From NCBI GenBank assembly GCA_916700875.1, contig CAKAKS010000062.1:9870373-9934372 (forward strand): a stretch of DNA of 64,000 nt. The letters are read 5' to 3'. The stretch is from Sebastes aleutianus (lineage: Eukaryota; Chordata; Actinopteri; Perciformes; Sebastidae). Under the pieces are notes generated by a model that was not told where the DNA came from, made no database searches, and saw only the letters and a program-made list of their open reading frames with translations. Position 1 is the first letter of the stretch. The number at the start of each line of letters is the position of its first letter. Positions 26,191 through 38,300 of the stretch are shown one piece after another. A program made the translations under genes and the position numbers.

Positions 26191-27576
26191 CAGTCCTCTC
26201 ATCTAAATCTCGGATAGAGAGCAAATAAGAAATAAATGTCGAACTATTCCTTTAAAAATTGAAAGAAGGTCAATGTTCAGCATCACAGCTTGTTCTCAAC
26301 AAAGTTTGACAAAACAGTAAAATGGTTTACACAGATAGAATTATGAGGCTTTGGGCTTTCAAATGATGTACACTTAGTCAAGGTTAAGTGAGGATAAGCA
26401 CCACCTTTTTCTTTTCTACAAACGCTCTACAAATAATTACGCCACTTATTCCACTACCGGATTCAAGCAAGATTTGAGGTGTACAGCATGTCTGTTTTGC
26501 ACTGTGCCGTTTCGTATTCAGCAGAAGCGTAGCTCCGATTAGTCAACGTGCCATTAGCGCTCATTAAATTTAAGTGTGTGAGTGAATGGGAATGGGAAAG
26601 TTTGATTTAGTGGCTAAAGCCATTATCACTGGAAGGAATGAAACGGTCCCTGTGGAGCATTTCTGCACATGTTGTATCCTCTTTCCCGCTCTCTTTATTC
26701 ATCTATGTCTGTCTCACACGCACACACACACAGGTTTCCTCTGGGATCCTCTGGGATCCTCATCAGGCCAGCCTCCTTTTAGCATTTCCCCTAGTGATCT
26801 CCATATCTCTAATGAGATTACTGTAGTAATAGGAGGGTCTATATTAGCATTACCCACAACCCACCCCTCCTCCCCGCCTACCTGTCTCTGTGTTTGTCTG
26901 CTTTTTGCCCGTCTTTTCATCTGTGAGCTCTCGACCAGGACAGAGAAGAGGAAAAAGTAACATACAGGTCACTGAGAGGAGAAGGAGGAGGAGCGAGTTA
27001 AGAGAAAAAGCAGAAAGGGCAAAGGAGCAGGAACATAGAGGAGAGAAATCGATGTGGGAGAGAGGGAAGAGAGGAAACAGGAAGTGCGAGACAGTTACAG
27101 ATGGGGAGAAGAGTAATCGCTGGCAAGGACAGATGGAGTGGCGATTTTAAAGGAAACACAAGAGGAAGTCTAAAAAATGAAATGAGAGAGGATGTGGAGC
27201 ATGAAGGATGGATGAATAGGGAGTGACTGGGAGAGTGGCTGTTTAAAGGTCATGTGTATTAAAGAGCCGTGTGCAGAGACATGGGCCCAGTCCTCTCCTT
27301 GTTTCTCTGCTTTATCCTTCATATCCCTCCATCATTCTCTTCCTGCTGCCAGTTTCCCCCTTTTGTACTTACAGTCTTCATCTCTTTTCTGCCCTCATCC
27401 TCTTTCATCCCTGTCTCCTCTCTCTGTGTCTGTCTATTCTTCACCCTCGCACAGACTCCCTCCCTTTCTCCCTCCCTCCATCTCCCTCCATCAGCTTCAA
27501 AGAGCTGTCTCTGTGGCAGACCTCGAGGGCACCTGCCTCTTGAGGTGGAATAAAATCATCCGTCCCCTAGTGCTTT

Positions 27577-27579
<3 letters not shown>

Positions 27580-27625
<46 letters not shown>
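27580..27625. repeat. (GT)n microsatellite
   Basis: Pure dinucleotide run. The preceding 200 bp are pyrimidine-rich (TCC/CTT), giving spurious ORFs. Confidence 0.95.
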
Positions 27626-27627
<2 letters not shown>

Positions 27628-29077
27628 CTGGTACACACTCCTCTGAAGTGCAGTGATGCCCTAGGCAGGCAGCGCTGTAACAAACAAACAAACCTAATGA
27701 ACATGCAGGTGAACCGGGACCACAGGGTCATTTCTGCCTATGGCTTTACTCTCTAAATAAGATTATGTTACAGCGTTGTCGGTAACCTTTACAGCCCAAA
27801 TGAGAAATGTGTGCGTGCTTGTGTCTATTTCTGCACATTTGCACATGTGTCAGTCTGTCATTGTGCGTTTGCGTCTCTGTATGTTTGCATCTGTGATGTG
27901 CATGTGTGTGTGTGTGTGTGTGGGTGTTCGATGAGTGCATTTGGGAATCTGCCACCTCTGGGGGCGAGTGCTGGCTTCCCGGCGGCACAGAGTGAGATTG
28001 GATTAGAGGCCCGCGCTGTGTGTAAATCAAGACAGACGTAAGATGTTGGTTCAACCAAGTGTGTGACCTTCAGGAGGAGAAGAGAGGAGAGGAGAGGAGA
28101 GAAGCATTACCAGATGGGATGTTTTCTGCCCAACTAGGCACCTTTTTATTAAATTGGGCCTGTAAAAATGGTTATGCACGGCTTGTGATTATTTGGGCCA
28201 CTTTTGTATTCATTAGCTACATCTGAATTTGCATCGTTGTACTGTTTTGGTTCTGTCTCACCACTCTCCCAGTGTAGTTTTGGGCCACAACAAGCTGCTG
28301 TTTCCAGCAGAAAAGCTAAAGAAAAGATTGTGCACTACGTGCTAAGCAACAATTTAAGTCAGCAACTAGCTGGTGAACGTAGCGGAACATTTAGCAGCTA
28401 AAGAGACAGCTGTTTCCCTCAGGAATTAAAGCAGAGCAAATAGGAAAGTGTATATTGGACGGCGTGACAAGCAAAGACGCACGACTAATGACCAGCAAAA
28501 CCAAATGTCAACTCAGTTCATTAGCTGAAGGCTGAAAGTCTTTTCTTTGAATTATATTCAGTTTTAAGGTCATCGCTCTTTACATAAAATGATCCATCTT
28601 TTGAGAATTTGTGGTCACCATTTTTCAATAAAGTAGCTGTCATTTCAGGTTCACCTAAATGTATAGCCAACTAGTAAAAGAGAAGAGTGAAGGTGCGTCT
28701 TCATGACGCTTTATTTTTTATTATTGCACTCATATTCAGCCACAGAGCATATGTTAGAGACTCTCTGGGGCCAAAATTCCTGCCAGCATCACAGAAGCAT
28801 GTTGTCTATGTGCAGGTTGTGCCTGTGTGAGTGTGTGTGCGTGTAATATTATCATGTCCCTCTTTGTTATTTCATTGGCAAAAGAAACCTTCTCCAATAG
28901 AAAGCAAAAACTTGGCTGCTTTTAATGACAACTGGGTGTGTTGGAGGCTCTGATTGGAGGAAAGAGGAGAGGAGAAACATTTGGGTCAACGTGCAGTAAC
29001 GAGAGCTGAATCATCAACATTTAAGACCAAATCCCTGTAAAAATTCATCCATGTTCAACACACACACAAGTTATTCA

Positions 29078-29110
29078 TGTATCCACCTACGTTGAAGGTA
29101 GGTGGATACA
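29078..29110. repeat. Perfect 13-bp inverted repeat, 7-nt loop
   Basis: TGTATCCACCTAC (29078-29090) and GTAGGTGGATACA (29098-29110) are exact complements, 40 bp left of a long GT array. Confidence 0.9.
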
Positions 29111-29146
29111 TCTGGTTTTTAATGTTCCTAATATGGATGTATATAC

Positions 29147-29150
<4 letters not shown>

Positions 29151-29217
<67 letters not shown>

Positions 29218-29409
29218 TGAGTTAGAGAGAGAAGCAGTGAAAAGGATAAAGAGGGAAAAAACAGGGGGGATGTTAGACATCTATATGAGTCCTCCATCTA
29301 GGCCTAATGAAAGTCATTAGAGTGAAGCAGGGAAATCAGTCAGATAACAGAAAGAGGTTGCTGCTCAGTCTTGGATGAAAGCCAAAACCATCACCACACA
29401 CCCTCATTC

Positions 29410-29461
<52 letters not shown>

Positions 29462-29553
29462 TAAGAGAGAGAGATGAGATAAGGCTAGAGAGGGGTGTAT
29501 TGATCGGTGGGCGTGTTGAGAGGGGACCTGAACTACCACAGCTCCACCTCTAC

Positions 29554-29580
<27 letters not shown>
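29151..29580. repeat. Two (GT)n arrays and one (AC)n array
   Basis: GT runs at 29151-29216 (66 bp, the longest in the window) and 29414-29459; AC run at 29553-29580. Confidence 0.95.
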
Positions 29581-29585
<5 letters not shown>

Positions 29586-29950
29586 CTAGTCTCCATAAGA
29601 TCTTCACTATATCTTCAGGTACATTATGTGTACTAGTGCTGCTGGCTGTTGTGCTGCTCATTGATCGGCTTCTTTCTCTTGAAAAAAATGATTCCTCTGA
29701 TAGAGTGTCAGGAGACACCAGTGTGGTAAACCCTTCAGGTCACTGTTTCAAGCTGCTTGAGAGCTGACGTGCTTTTTAACGGAGAGAGAAAGGTTGAACA
29801 TGAGTTTATACAAAAATCCGAGGAATTAGAACATTATATGTTTAGATATGTTTACCTGTTTTGATACCTGTAGGAAGCTAGGTCAAAGTCTTCTCAAATC
29901 ATATTGTGAACATATGTTAATGCATAAATGCAAAACTTACTCTGATTTAA

Positions 29951-30290
29951 AGGTTAACTTCGGTATTTTTCGACCTATTTTCCCATGTTTTTGTGTCAAA
30001 GTGACTAATGGGACAACTATTTTTGAAATTGGTCCAGTATTGAGCAGCGAGGGCAAGTGAGCAGCGTCAGTGTAACGTGACGTTCACTAAAAGTGCTTGT
30101 TTTTGCCAGTGACAGGCTCAAATTGTTATAAGTGTCTGACAACAATATGGAAAGGAGCCCAAAGAGAAATAAAATGTTTTTCTTACCTTTCACTTGATCC
30201 GGTCTGTCTGTTATTGTGTCCAAGTCCCGCTCCAGGAGAAGTCTCATTGTGAAATCTGAATATCGAGCTGTAACAGGTCCCACTCTTAAC
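29951..30290. repeat. Dispersed repeat, copy 1
   Basis: GAAATTGGTCCAGTATTGAG, TTCACTAAAAGTGCT and TCCAGGAGAAGTCTC recur at 35784-36330. Element type is unknown. Confidence 0.75.
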
Positions 30291-30352
30291 AGCATTCTTC
30301 CTCTATGGGCACAGGGTCACAGCACCCACAGGAACATATATATACATATACA

Positions 30353-30360
<8 letters not shown>

Positions 30361-30391
<31 letters not shown>
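30361..30391. repeat. (TA)n microsatellite
   Basis: Pure TA run after a short CA segment. Confidence 0.95.
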
Positions 30392-30393
<2 letters not shown>

Positions 30394-30431
30394 AAACGTC
30401 ACCCTAAAACGGTTTCAATAACCTTTATGAA

Positions 30432-31063
30432 GGTAAGGCAAGGCAAGGCAAGGCAGCTTTATTTGTATAGCACATTTCAACAACAGGGCAATTCAAAGTG
30501 CTTTACAGAAACATTCAAGAACATTGCGACAAAATGCAAAAGAACATTAAGAAATAATTAAAACAGTTATAAAAACATAAAAACATTAAAACATTAAAGA
30601 TTAGAAAATAAAAACAAGATAAAAATAAAAGCTAGGATAGAAGCTAAAATAGAATAAAACTCAAAAGAGTAAAAGTTATAGTGCAGTATCAGATCATTAT
30701 CTGGTTTAATAAAAGGCACCCGCAAACAGGAACGTTTTAAGCTTTGTTTTAAAAGAAGTGAGAGTTGGAGCGGTCCTGCAGGGTTCCGGGAGCTTGTTCC
30801 AGATATTTGGTGCATAAAAACTGAATGCTGCTTCTGCATGTTTAGTTGTGACTCTGGGGACACTAAGCATACCTGATCCAGATGACCTGAGAGGTCTGGA
30901 TGGTTCATAACACAGCAGAAGATCAGAAATGTATTTTGGCCCTAAACCATTTAGTGCTTTGTAAACCAGCAGCAGTATTTTGAAATCAATTCTCTGAGAG
31001 ACAGGGAGCCAGTGTAGAGACTTCAGAACTGGACTGATGTGATCCACTTTCACATCAGGTAGG
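30432..31063 (-). mobile_element. 5'-truncated L2-like LINE (reverse-transcriptase C-terminal region and 3' end)
   Basis: On the minus strand, 31053-30706 reads as the usual C-terminal region of a fish L2-like reverse transcriptase: LHWLPVSQRIDFKILLLVYK, then the LRSSG, SVPR and IWNKLPE motifs. The 3' end follows (ATGTGCTATACAAATAAAGC) and closes in a (TTGCC)n short tandem tail at 30433-30453. No catalytic domain remains, so it is dead. It lies about 280 bp upstream of atp5mf. Confidence 0.85.
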
Positions 31064-31346
31064 ATTTATTGCAGGACTATATTAGTTTTAGCAGGTGTAC
31101 TTGATAAACTGCCAACTGATGTCTTAAAACATGTCTTAAGGGGATCTTTAAATACATTCACCCCTAGTTTGTTGTTGTTCTTAAATGTGTGATTGTGCCT
31201 TCTGCTTTTGGCTCTTGTAGACTTGTAGTGTCATGTATTCTGCTTCCCTCTAGTGGATATCTTTAAAAACTACATATTCTCCCATAATGCACCATTCTCG
31301 TTTTACTCCCATGATCCCTCACTGCTAGTCCTTCGCACCAGGCACG

Positions 31347-34159
31347 ATGGCGGACAGACCAGGTATGATATCGTGTCCTCTGATTAAATATCTCACATTG
31401 TCTCTACTATCTGCTCTGCTGTTGGTATATTGTTTAGTCTCCACAGACTGTGTGTGTTTTACTGTCAGACAGACTGTTAATGAGTCGTTGTAAGGTGTTT
31501 AATCTGGCTGAAGGCCGCAGTGATCCTTTAAGTCACCTCAAGGACTTTCTGTGTCATTGATGGTTTAACAGTTAAAAGAGTCTCTGTTGGACATTAAACC
31601 ATTAAACTGTCCTGCTGGGTGATCAGAGGCTTTAGATATCACCTGCATGTTTGGACCAATCAATCATAATCAAGTTGTCTTTGCATGTTTAGGTTATGTA
31701 ACGGTTTCTGCTGGCTAGCTTGCACACTAGCCTGCAAACATGTCACCTCAAAGTCTGCTCTCCTCTTTGGTTGGTTTTCATCTTTAAACTAATTCACCTT
31801 ACAGACAAACTGTCTTTCAACTGTGAGTCAAGAATACTTAGTCCATAGTGGTTTAATATAGCTACACACCTGGTAAATGTCTAAAGTTAGCTACAGAGAT
31901 AGAAAGTAATGAAGCAGATTTAAGTTGGTGTTTTTCAGTCTACATTTGCAACTTAATTTGTGTATTTGTAAACTGAGTACTTTTGCTTTAACGACTTTTC
32001 AGAGGATGACGTTTAAGTTTGCAGAATTTAGGGTTGCCACTAATGGTTAGGCCTAATTCCTGTATCGATTAGTCTGCAGATTATCATCTCACATAACAGA
32101 TTTGTCTATAAAATGTCAGAAAGTAGTCCTCTGAGTCCAAGGTGACATCTTCACATTGCCTGTTTTGTCTGAGCAAAACTCAAATATATTCAATAACACA
32201 TGAGACAAATAAGAGCCTCAAATTTGAGAAGTTGGAACTAGGAAATGTTTGGTTGATTTAAGTGATTGTCAAAATTGTTGCAGATATATTTTTCTGTCAT
32301 TTCAGATCTGGCAGATTGACTTTTTAATCATATTGTTATGACCTCTGTATGAAGTGTTGAATCACTCCCTGTTGCAACCAGAGCACACTACCAGAGCCAC
32401 AGCATGTGTTGCTCATTATGGACAATATATAATCAAACTGTCTTTGCTGTCTCCACTTGTGACCAGTTCCCGTGATTGAGAAGCGACTGATGGACGTGAA
32501 ACTGGGTGAGCTGGGAACCTGGATGGGAGGCCGAGACTTCACTCCCAATGGCCTCCTCTCAGCCGTCCGCAGGGGTGAGGAACACCTGTTCTGACAAACT
32601 GTTTTTGTGGACCTGAAAAAAACGTTACCAAGGAGCAACTATCACTAAAAAGGAGTGCAGACTTGTGAAATGCAGGTGCTGTTAGAGGTTTTTCTGAATA
32701 CCAGTAACCATTTTTCAATAAAACAGCAACAGAAGGAAGGAAGTATTATATAAGGAACGAGGCGATACAGAATCCTAACCATTCCTCCTTTTCCAAATTA
32801 TCAAGGTGCAACGGGAAAGCAAACCTGACAGCAGTTAAGGAATTCTGGGAAGTTTGTAGCTCCTTAAACGTCACGTTTTTAAATCTTAGGTTCGAAAAAT
32901 GACAATCTGTTTCAGCAGCACAGTTGACCAGAAATCACACCATAAAGTCTTCTTACAAAATTTGAACTACAATTACATTAATCTTTATTTAATGCTCAAT
33001 ATTCAGGGAACATAAAGGATGTTTTGTTTTCATTCTTATCAGCATGCACGACACAATGTTCCCTGCTGTCACTTGACAACTGTTCTGAAAGGTTGTCGGT
33101 TCTACATCTTGTTTTTTAAGGGCAGATCAGGGGCCATATTCACAAAACATCCTGAGGCTGAACGTAGTTCCCAACTGGCTGAGTTAGGAGAAACTCCTAA
33201 ATATAAGGAGCGTGTCTGTCCTAACTTTAGGACTCCTATGTTTTTGGTCTAAGAGGTATTCACAAAGCATTTTAGCTCCAAAACTAGCTTGTACATCCAT
33301 GAGAAGTTAAAGGGCGTCCAGAGGACTCTTTGGTCACTAAGACCTTCTGATATATAAAATGTCTTGAATGAAATCTGTCTAGTATCTAGCGTCATTCATG
33401 AAACATGATTTCATCCAAAGCAACGGGGTCAATCCCCCTTCTCTAAGCTCAGGAGTTCTCAGTAAGAGTTGCTCTCAGCAGCTTTGTGAAAAGCTCTTAA
33501 GAGGAAACACTTTTCTAGGAACTTTAAAATACATTTTTCAATGAAAATGTGAATAAGGATGTAAAAATTATCCTTCCCTCTAATATTGTAAATCATATCC
33601 CAATCGCAATATCGGTCAAAATACTTAATGAAAAACTCACCCGTAGTTGACGAAGGGCTGGAAATGTATTTCCTCTTTCACCATGTTCACATACAATCGG
33701 TGCAGATAGCATTTCTATTCAGGCCGTGAAGATTACTCACCGGTTTAATTAGCTAACTCACATCTTTATAATTTGATGACACTGTGTATGTCGTCATACA
33801 GTCTTCAGCTGTGGTTTATGCTGTTTGTTTTTTGTCTTCCAGGCCACGACAGATACTACAACAAGTACATTAACGTGAAGAAGGGAGGCATCGGTGGTGT
33901 AGCTATGCTGCTGGTTGGCTACGTGGCATTGAGCTACATGTGGGAATACGACCACCTCAGTAAGAAATACACACACTCCTCACTTCTGGTTTAGGATGTT
34001 ATACCTTTTACTATAAAGTATGTTTTCTAAGAGTAAATGTCACTTCTCCGATGTTTGATTTTTTTTAAACTCCAGTGTGAAAAATAAGACATTTCATTTA
34101 AACTTGCTTTTTGTCCTTCTCCTCTTCCAGAACATGATCGCTGGAGGAAGTACCACTAA
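31347..34159 (+). CDS. atp5mf: ATP synthase membrane subunit f, mitochondrial, four exons, complete
   Basis: Exons 31347-31362, 32467-32574, 33843-33959 and 34131-34159 give 89 residues plus stop, with consistent phases and GT-AG borders. The start ATGGCGGACAGACCAG is in a favourable context (gCACGATGG). The family is a small F-type ATP synthase Fo subunit in the inner mitochondrial membrane, part of the peripheral membrane region and dimer interface. The LMDVKLGELGTWM segment, then GGRDFTPNG, a single membrane helix (about residues 58-78, GGIGGVAMLLVGYVALSYMW) and the WRKYH end all match the vertebrate protein (88 residues in the commonest form). No cleaved presequence is expected. Transcription is convergent with cpsf4. 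Confidence 0.96.
32020..32320. repeat. Diverged miniature-element copy in atp5mf intron 1
   Basis: GTCTATAAAATGTCAGAAAG, CAAGGTGACATCTTCACATT and TTGCCTGTTTTGTC follow the same order as the element at 12825-13160 and at 51210-51575. Confidence 0.55.
33130..33500. repeat. Possible miniature element in atp5mf intron 2
   Basis: It begins GGGGCCATATTCACAAAACA and ends AGCTTTGTGAAAAGCTC, a pattern resembling the ends of a common fish miniature family. Terminal inverted repeats are weak, so the call is tentative. Confidence 0.35.
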
Positions 34160-34257
34160 AGCTCCCTCAGCAGCCATCAGGGGTTGAACTTGAACCTCTT
34201 TGCTCCCCCTGCTCTTTCTACTCTCAGCTCTGTGTTGAATATGTGACTGTTGTGACC

Positions 34258-34263
34258 AATAAA
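34258..34263 (+). terminator. Polyadenylation signal of atp5mf
   Basis: AATAAA lies about 100 bp after the atp5mf stop codon, the only such hexamer close by. Confidence 0.75.
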
Positions 34264-34418
34264 CAATACTAAGATTTATTATTGGATATCATGTTTGTGT
34301 TTGTGATTTTTAGTTTCCAGTTATTTAGCTGCATCTAAATGTCAGCTGTGTCAGCCACCTCACTGTTGTAGTTACATGAATGCATGAAAGTATAACCGGT
34401 AAATCTGTAACAAGAACA

Positions 34419-34424
34419 TTTATT
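34419..34424 (-). terminator. Candidate polyadenylation signal of cpsf4
   Basis: TTTATT on the plus strand is AATAAA on the minus strand. It would give cpsf4 a 3' UTR of about 930 bp and end it within about 150 bp of the atp5mf end. Confidence 0.5.
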
Positions 34425-35261
34425 TGTACACACTGTACACATGGTGAGAATATGTTCAGGCTGGCAACACAACAATCAAATTCATCCTTTGAGATAACTT
34501 TTTTTTTTTTCAGCTGAGCCAAACTGCTGTACCCCCACATGTCATCTTGGGTAAAATTAACAACACAGGGCCTCCACACACACACAACTGGTAAATAATT
34601 ATTTCCAGGATTTTAAATGTTTGCAAGAAACCATGTGTGGTTGTGGTTAGAAAGTCTAAAATTTGACTTGTGTGATTTTGTTTGTCACAAGCCAGAAGAT
34701 TTTAAGGTGGTGTTACAAAAACAATACAAACCATTGCAGGGTGGATTTGGGCTCTGATTAATAACAGTAGTTTGAGTACAAACTGCATTAATTTACATTC
34801 CTACTGGCATTTATCACATTTTTGTTTTTTTAATGCATTTGAGTCAGATTCACTAGAAGTAGCAGAATAGAAAAACTGGTCTGGTGTCACTGATGCAGTC
34901 ACATGACCCAAGGAGAAACGCACATGATATCCTGTAAAGAAGCAGCAACATGTTGCAGCACTGCACCTCTGTTGGACCCCAGATGTGATGTCTATTTAAA
35001 TATTCAGTGTGCTTCACAGTACAAATGTTGTAGAAAAACTCCAAAGACTAACACACACAAGTCGAGTCATTCAACCACAGCCACGCAGATCGTGACCTCT
35101 TCTGTTTTTTCTTGTTATTTCATGTATCCACAAAAAAATAGAGATAGCTATGTTTATCTTTCTTAATCTTTTTCCTACTGCCTGTGTCTGTATGAGTTCA
35201 CACACACAACAGCGGCAGTCAAAGTCTTTAAGTTCAACTTCAGCCTGCGGAGCAAAGGGGG

Positions 35262-35300
35262 CTTCCTCTGGTCTCCTCTGGTCTCCTCTGGTCTCCTCTG
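35262..35300. repeat. TCTCCTCTGG tandem repeat in the cpsf4 3' UTR
   Basis: About four near-perfect 10-bp units (CTGGTCTCCT phase) start about 54 bp downstream of the cpsf4 stop codon in the transcript direction. Confidence 0.85.
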
Positions 35301-35353
35301 CTCACATCAGGAGAGACTGAGCTACAGCACCGCGGTGACCTCGAGGCTGGAGG

Positions 35354-38300
35354 TTACTGTCCACTCAGGAAGGCAAGATGGCCTTTAGTGCATTTGTTGG
35401 CATAGTGGCCCTTCTCACCACACTGCAGACGCAGGGAGGACAAAAGAAGGAAGACATTAATGGCTCCTTATTGAAAGCAAAAGAAAGCTGGTAACATTTT
35501 TTTCTCCCCGATGATATGAGCAAATACTCTTATTTGCTTTCTTGCAGAGTGTTAGATGAGAAGATCAATGTCACTCATGTCTGTAAATATGTAGCTGGAG
35601 CCAGCAACCACATAACCTAGCACAAAGGCTAGAAACAGGGAACCTGCTTGCCTGGCTGTGTCCAAAGGTAACTAAATCTGCCTACTAGAACCTCTAAAAA
35701 TCAATAATTAACATGTTTGATAATGTTTGATTAATTTGCTGTTTAACACGGGGTTAGGTTGTCGACTATTTCTTGGCTTACTAAAAGGGTAACTTGGATA
35801 TTTTTCCTGGACCCTATTTTTCTATGTCTATACTGTATGTGTTAGTCACTAATAGGGACTACAATTTCTGAAATTGGTCCAGTATTGAGGGAGAGCGCTG
35901 CAGACAGAAGCTGCTCACAGGCTGCAATATGGTGCAAGCTGGCATCGTCATTTACGTCCACTAAAAGTGCTCGTTTTTACCACGACAGGCTGTGATTGTT
36001 ATTATTAGTGTCTGACATTATGGAAAGAGCCTCGCTCAAGGAGAAGTCTCGTTCTGAAATCTGGCGAGGTGACTTGTTGCTGGAAGATATCGGTGGAATA
36101 GTGGAATACCTCCAGGCAGAGTTTGTTGTGTTGGAGTGCAGAAAGCGTAGCTTAGTGTTATCTAAAAGATTTTCAATGTCATGGCATTTGGCAACGTGGA
36201 TGAGGTCTTTGAATTCCATGGCCGTCTGTACTTATTTGAGCCAGAGTATACGGATAGTCAGATTTCACAACTAGACTTCTCCTTGAGCGGGACTTGGACA
36301 CAATAACAAAAAGACCGGATCAAGTGAAAGGTAAAGAAAATTTAATTTTCATTAACATCTTTTTCTTTGTTTTGACTATCTGTAAGGATTACAAACCTTC
36401 TACAAAATGAGTTGTTAAAGTTGGAAACCGAAATGCGGCATGTGTGAAAATAACAAAGTAAAGTATTAAATTGGCTGCTGGCAGTAGCTTCATATTTACT
36501 TAACAGACCTGAGAGTGGTATTGATCTCATCTAACTCTCGACAAAAAAGCGAATACCATATCCCAAAATGTCAAACTATTGCTCTAAGGCATCATTCAAT
36601 TCATTTTTAGAAGGGCCATTTACATTTTTGTGTTTAGCAAAGCTAGGAATTTAAATGTGAAAACAATACACCTTTTTAATATTAGTAGGTTATTGTATTA
36701 ATAAACACAATGTTGCATTTAACATTCTTTTTATTCAGTTGAAATTCCCTCTGCTCAAACAGCCTAGGTTCAAACCTTTTTAACAAAATAAGTATTTCTG
36801 TGCTTAACAAGACAGAACTAATGAATGGGCTAATTAGCCATCTACTAAAATGATCTTCTGATAATCTAACAATGCAAACACCCATAAACTTAAAATGTAA
36901 GCAGGGTGCGGCTGGTTAGCTCAGTCGGTAGAGCGAGCGCACATGTATGGCCAAGGCGTTGTCCTAGCAGCGGTGGACCCGGGTTCGAATCCGGCCTGTG
37001 GTCCTTTCCGCATGTCAATTCTCTCTCTCCCCCTTTCAACACTCTATCCACTGTCCTATCAATAAAAATGCTTAAAAATGCCCCCAAAAAATAACTTTAA
37101 AAAAAAAAAAAATGTAAGCAGGTTATTTAAATAAAAACACAATGATATTACTTTTAACGGTCTGTAATAGCGTCAATAGCATGAGTGGTAATGTTGATGA
37201 ACGGGAATGTACTCTCTTATTGGAACACGTTTTTGTCTTCTTTTTAAGGGGTGAGAGTGGTTCTTTAGGGAGATAGTAGGTCAGCAGTTAATTAACTAAA
37301 CACATTTATACTGCATGATTTTTGCCCAAAACTGCATGCAATTATCATAAAGTGGGCATGTCTGTAAAGGGGATACTCGTGGGTACCCATAGTTTAGCCT
37401 AACTTTGGAGCATTATTTAACCTCCTTCCTGACAAGCTAACATGACATGGTTGGTACCAATAGATTCGTTGCGTGTTGTAGTTTCACATGATATCAATAT
37501 CTTATCCATTCTAGCTGAGCCCGCTACAGCCTCTTAAAAACAGCAATGTCGGCCAGTCTCAGAGGGTTAAATATTTTTCCATATTTATGAATGATCAAAG
37601 GGGCCGGATTTGGACCATGGGCCCCCAATTGAATAGGCCTGCTTTAAGGTTTTACAGCTTTATTTACAACTACAGTGAGAGAGACTGGTGTCTTGGTGGT
37701 GATTTTGAACACAAAAGGGCATATTAGCAGACAGATGTTCAGATGACTCACCTTGTAGCAGGTGACCTGATCCAGTGGCCGAGGCCCTCTGTTGCCAGTC
37801 ATGTTGTTTTGCTGAGGATGAGGAGGAGCCATCGGCATATGGTTCTGCGGCCGCATGCCTGGACTGGAGTTGGTGAGCTGGATTAGAGAGAGCGACGAGC
37901 GACCGATGGTAGGCACAGGCTGCAGCAGGAAACAAAGAGAAAACGTTATTTGCTTGGCTGTTGTACAATAAAGTAGCAGGTAAATAACGTGGAGCAGAGC
38001 GCTTAGGTAGAGGCTTCAGCATGTGGGTGTGTGTGCATGTATCCTCTTACCTTTGACTGGCTCTGTATTTGCATTGGTAGAGGAGGCTGTTCAGAAGCTC
38101 CCATAGGCAATTCAAAACGAGGGCTGTAGGAGAACATTTCACTGTTAAAATCTACATAACTGTAAAGTAAAGCCTCCAATTATTTTTTTTATTTTATTGC
38201 TAACTCAATCTTTTGTCAAAAGAATATTTTACTAGATGATATAAGAACTATCCCAAGTTACAAAACCAAATGCTAAAACAAGTCATAAGTGGTGTCTTTC

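Larger units (their letters stand above)
15131..31346. other. 16-kb stretch with no recognisable gene between slc29a4 and atp5mf
   Basis: Both strands were read for conserved protein segments and none was found. It holds microsatellites, a purine-rich tract, three hairpins or repeat pairs, a LINE fragment and miniature elements, listed separately. Distal regulatory elements cannot be seen without conservation data. Confidence 0.6.

Noticed and set aside
30706..31053. A host gene exon on the minus strand.
   Set aside because: The protein and the following AATAAAGC-(TTGCC)n end identify an L2-like LINE fragment.
36906..37000. Possible tRNA gene.
   Set aside because: Box A and B are tRNA-like, but the body has no full cloverleaf, carries a SINE tail and poly(A), and is flanked by a target-site duplication. 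The same applies at 2721 and 45107.
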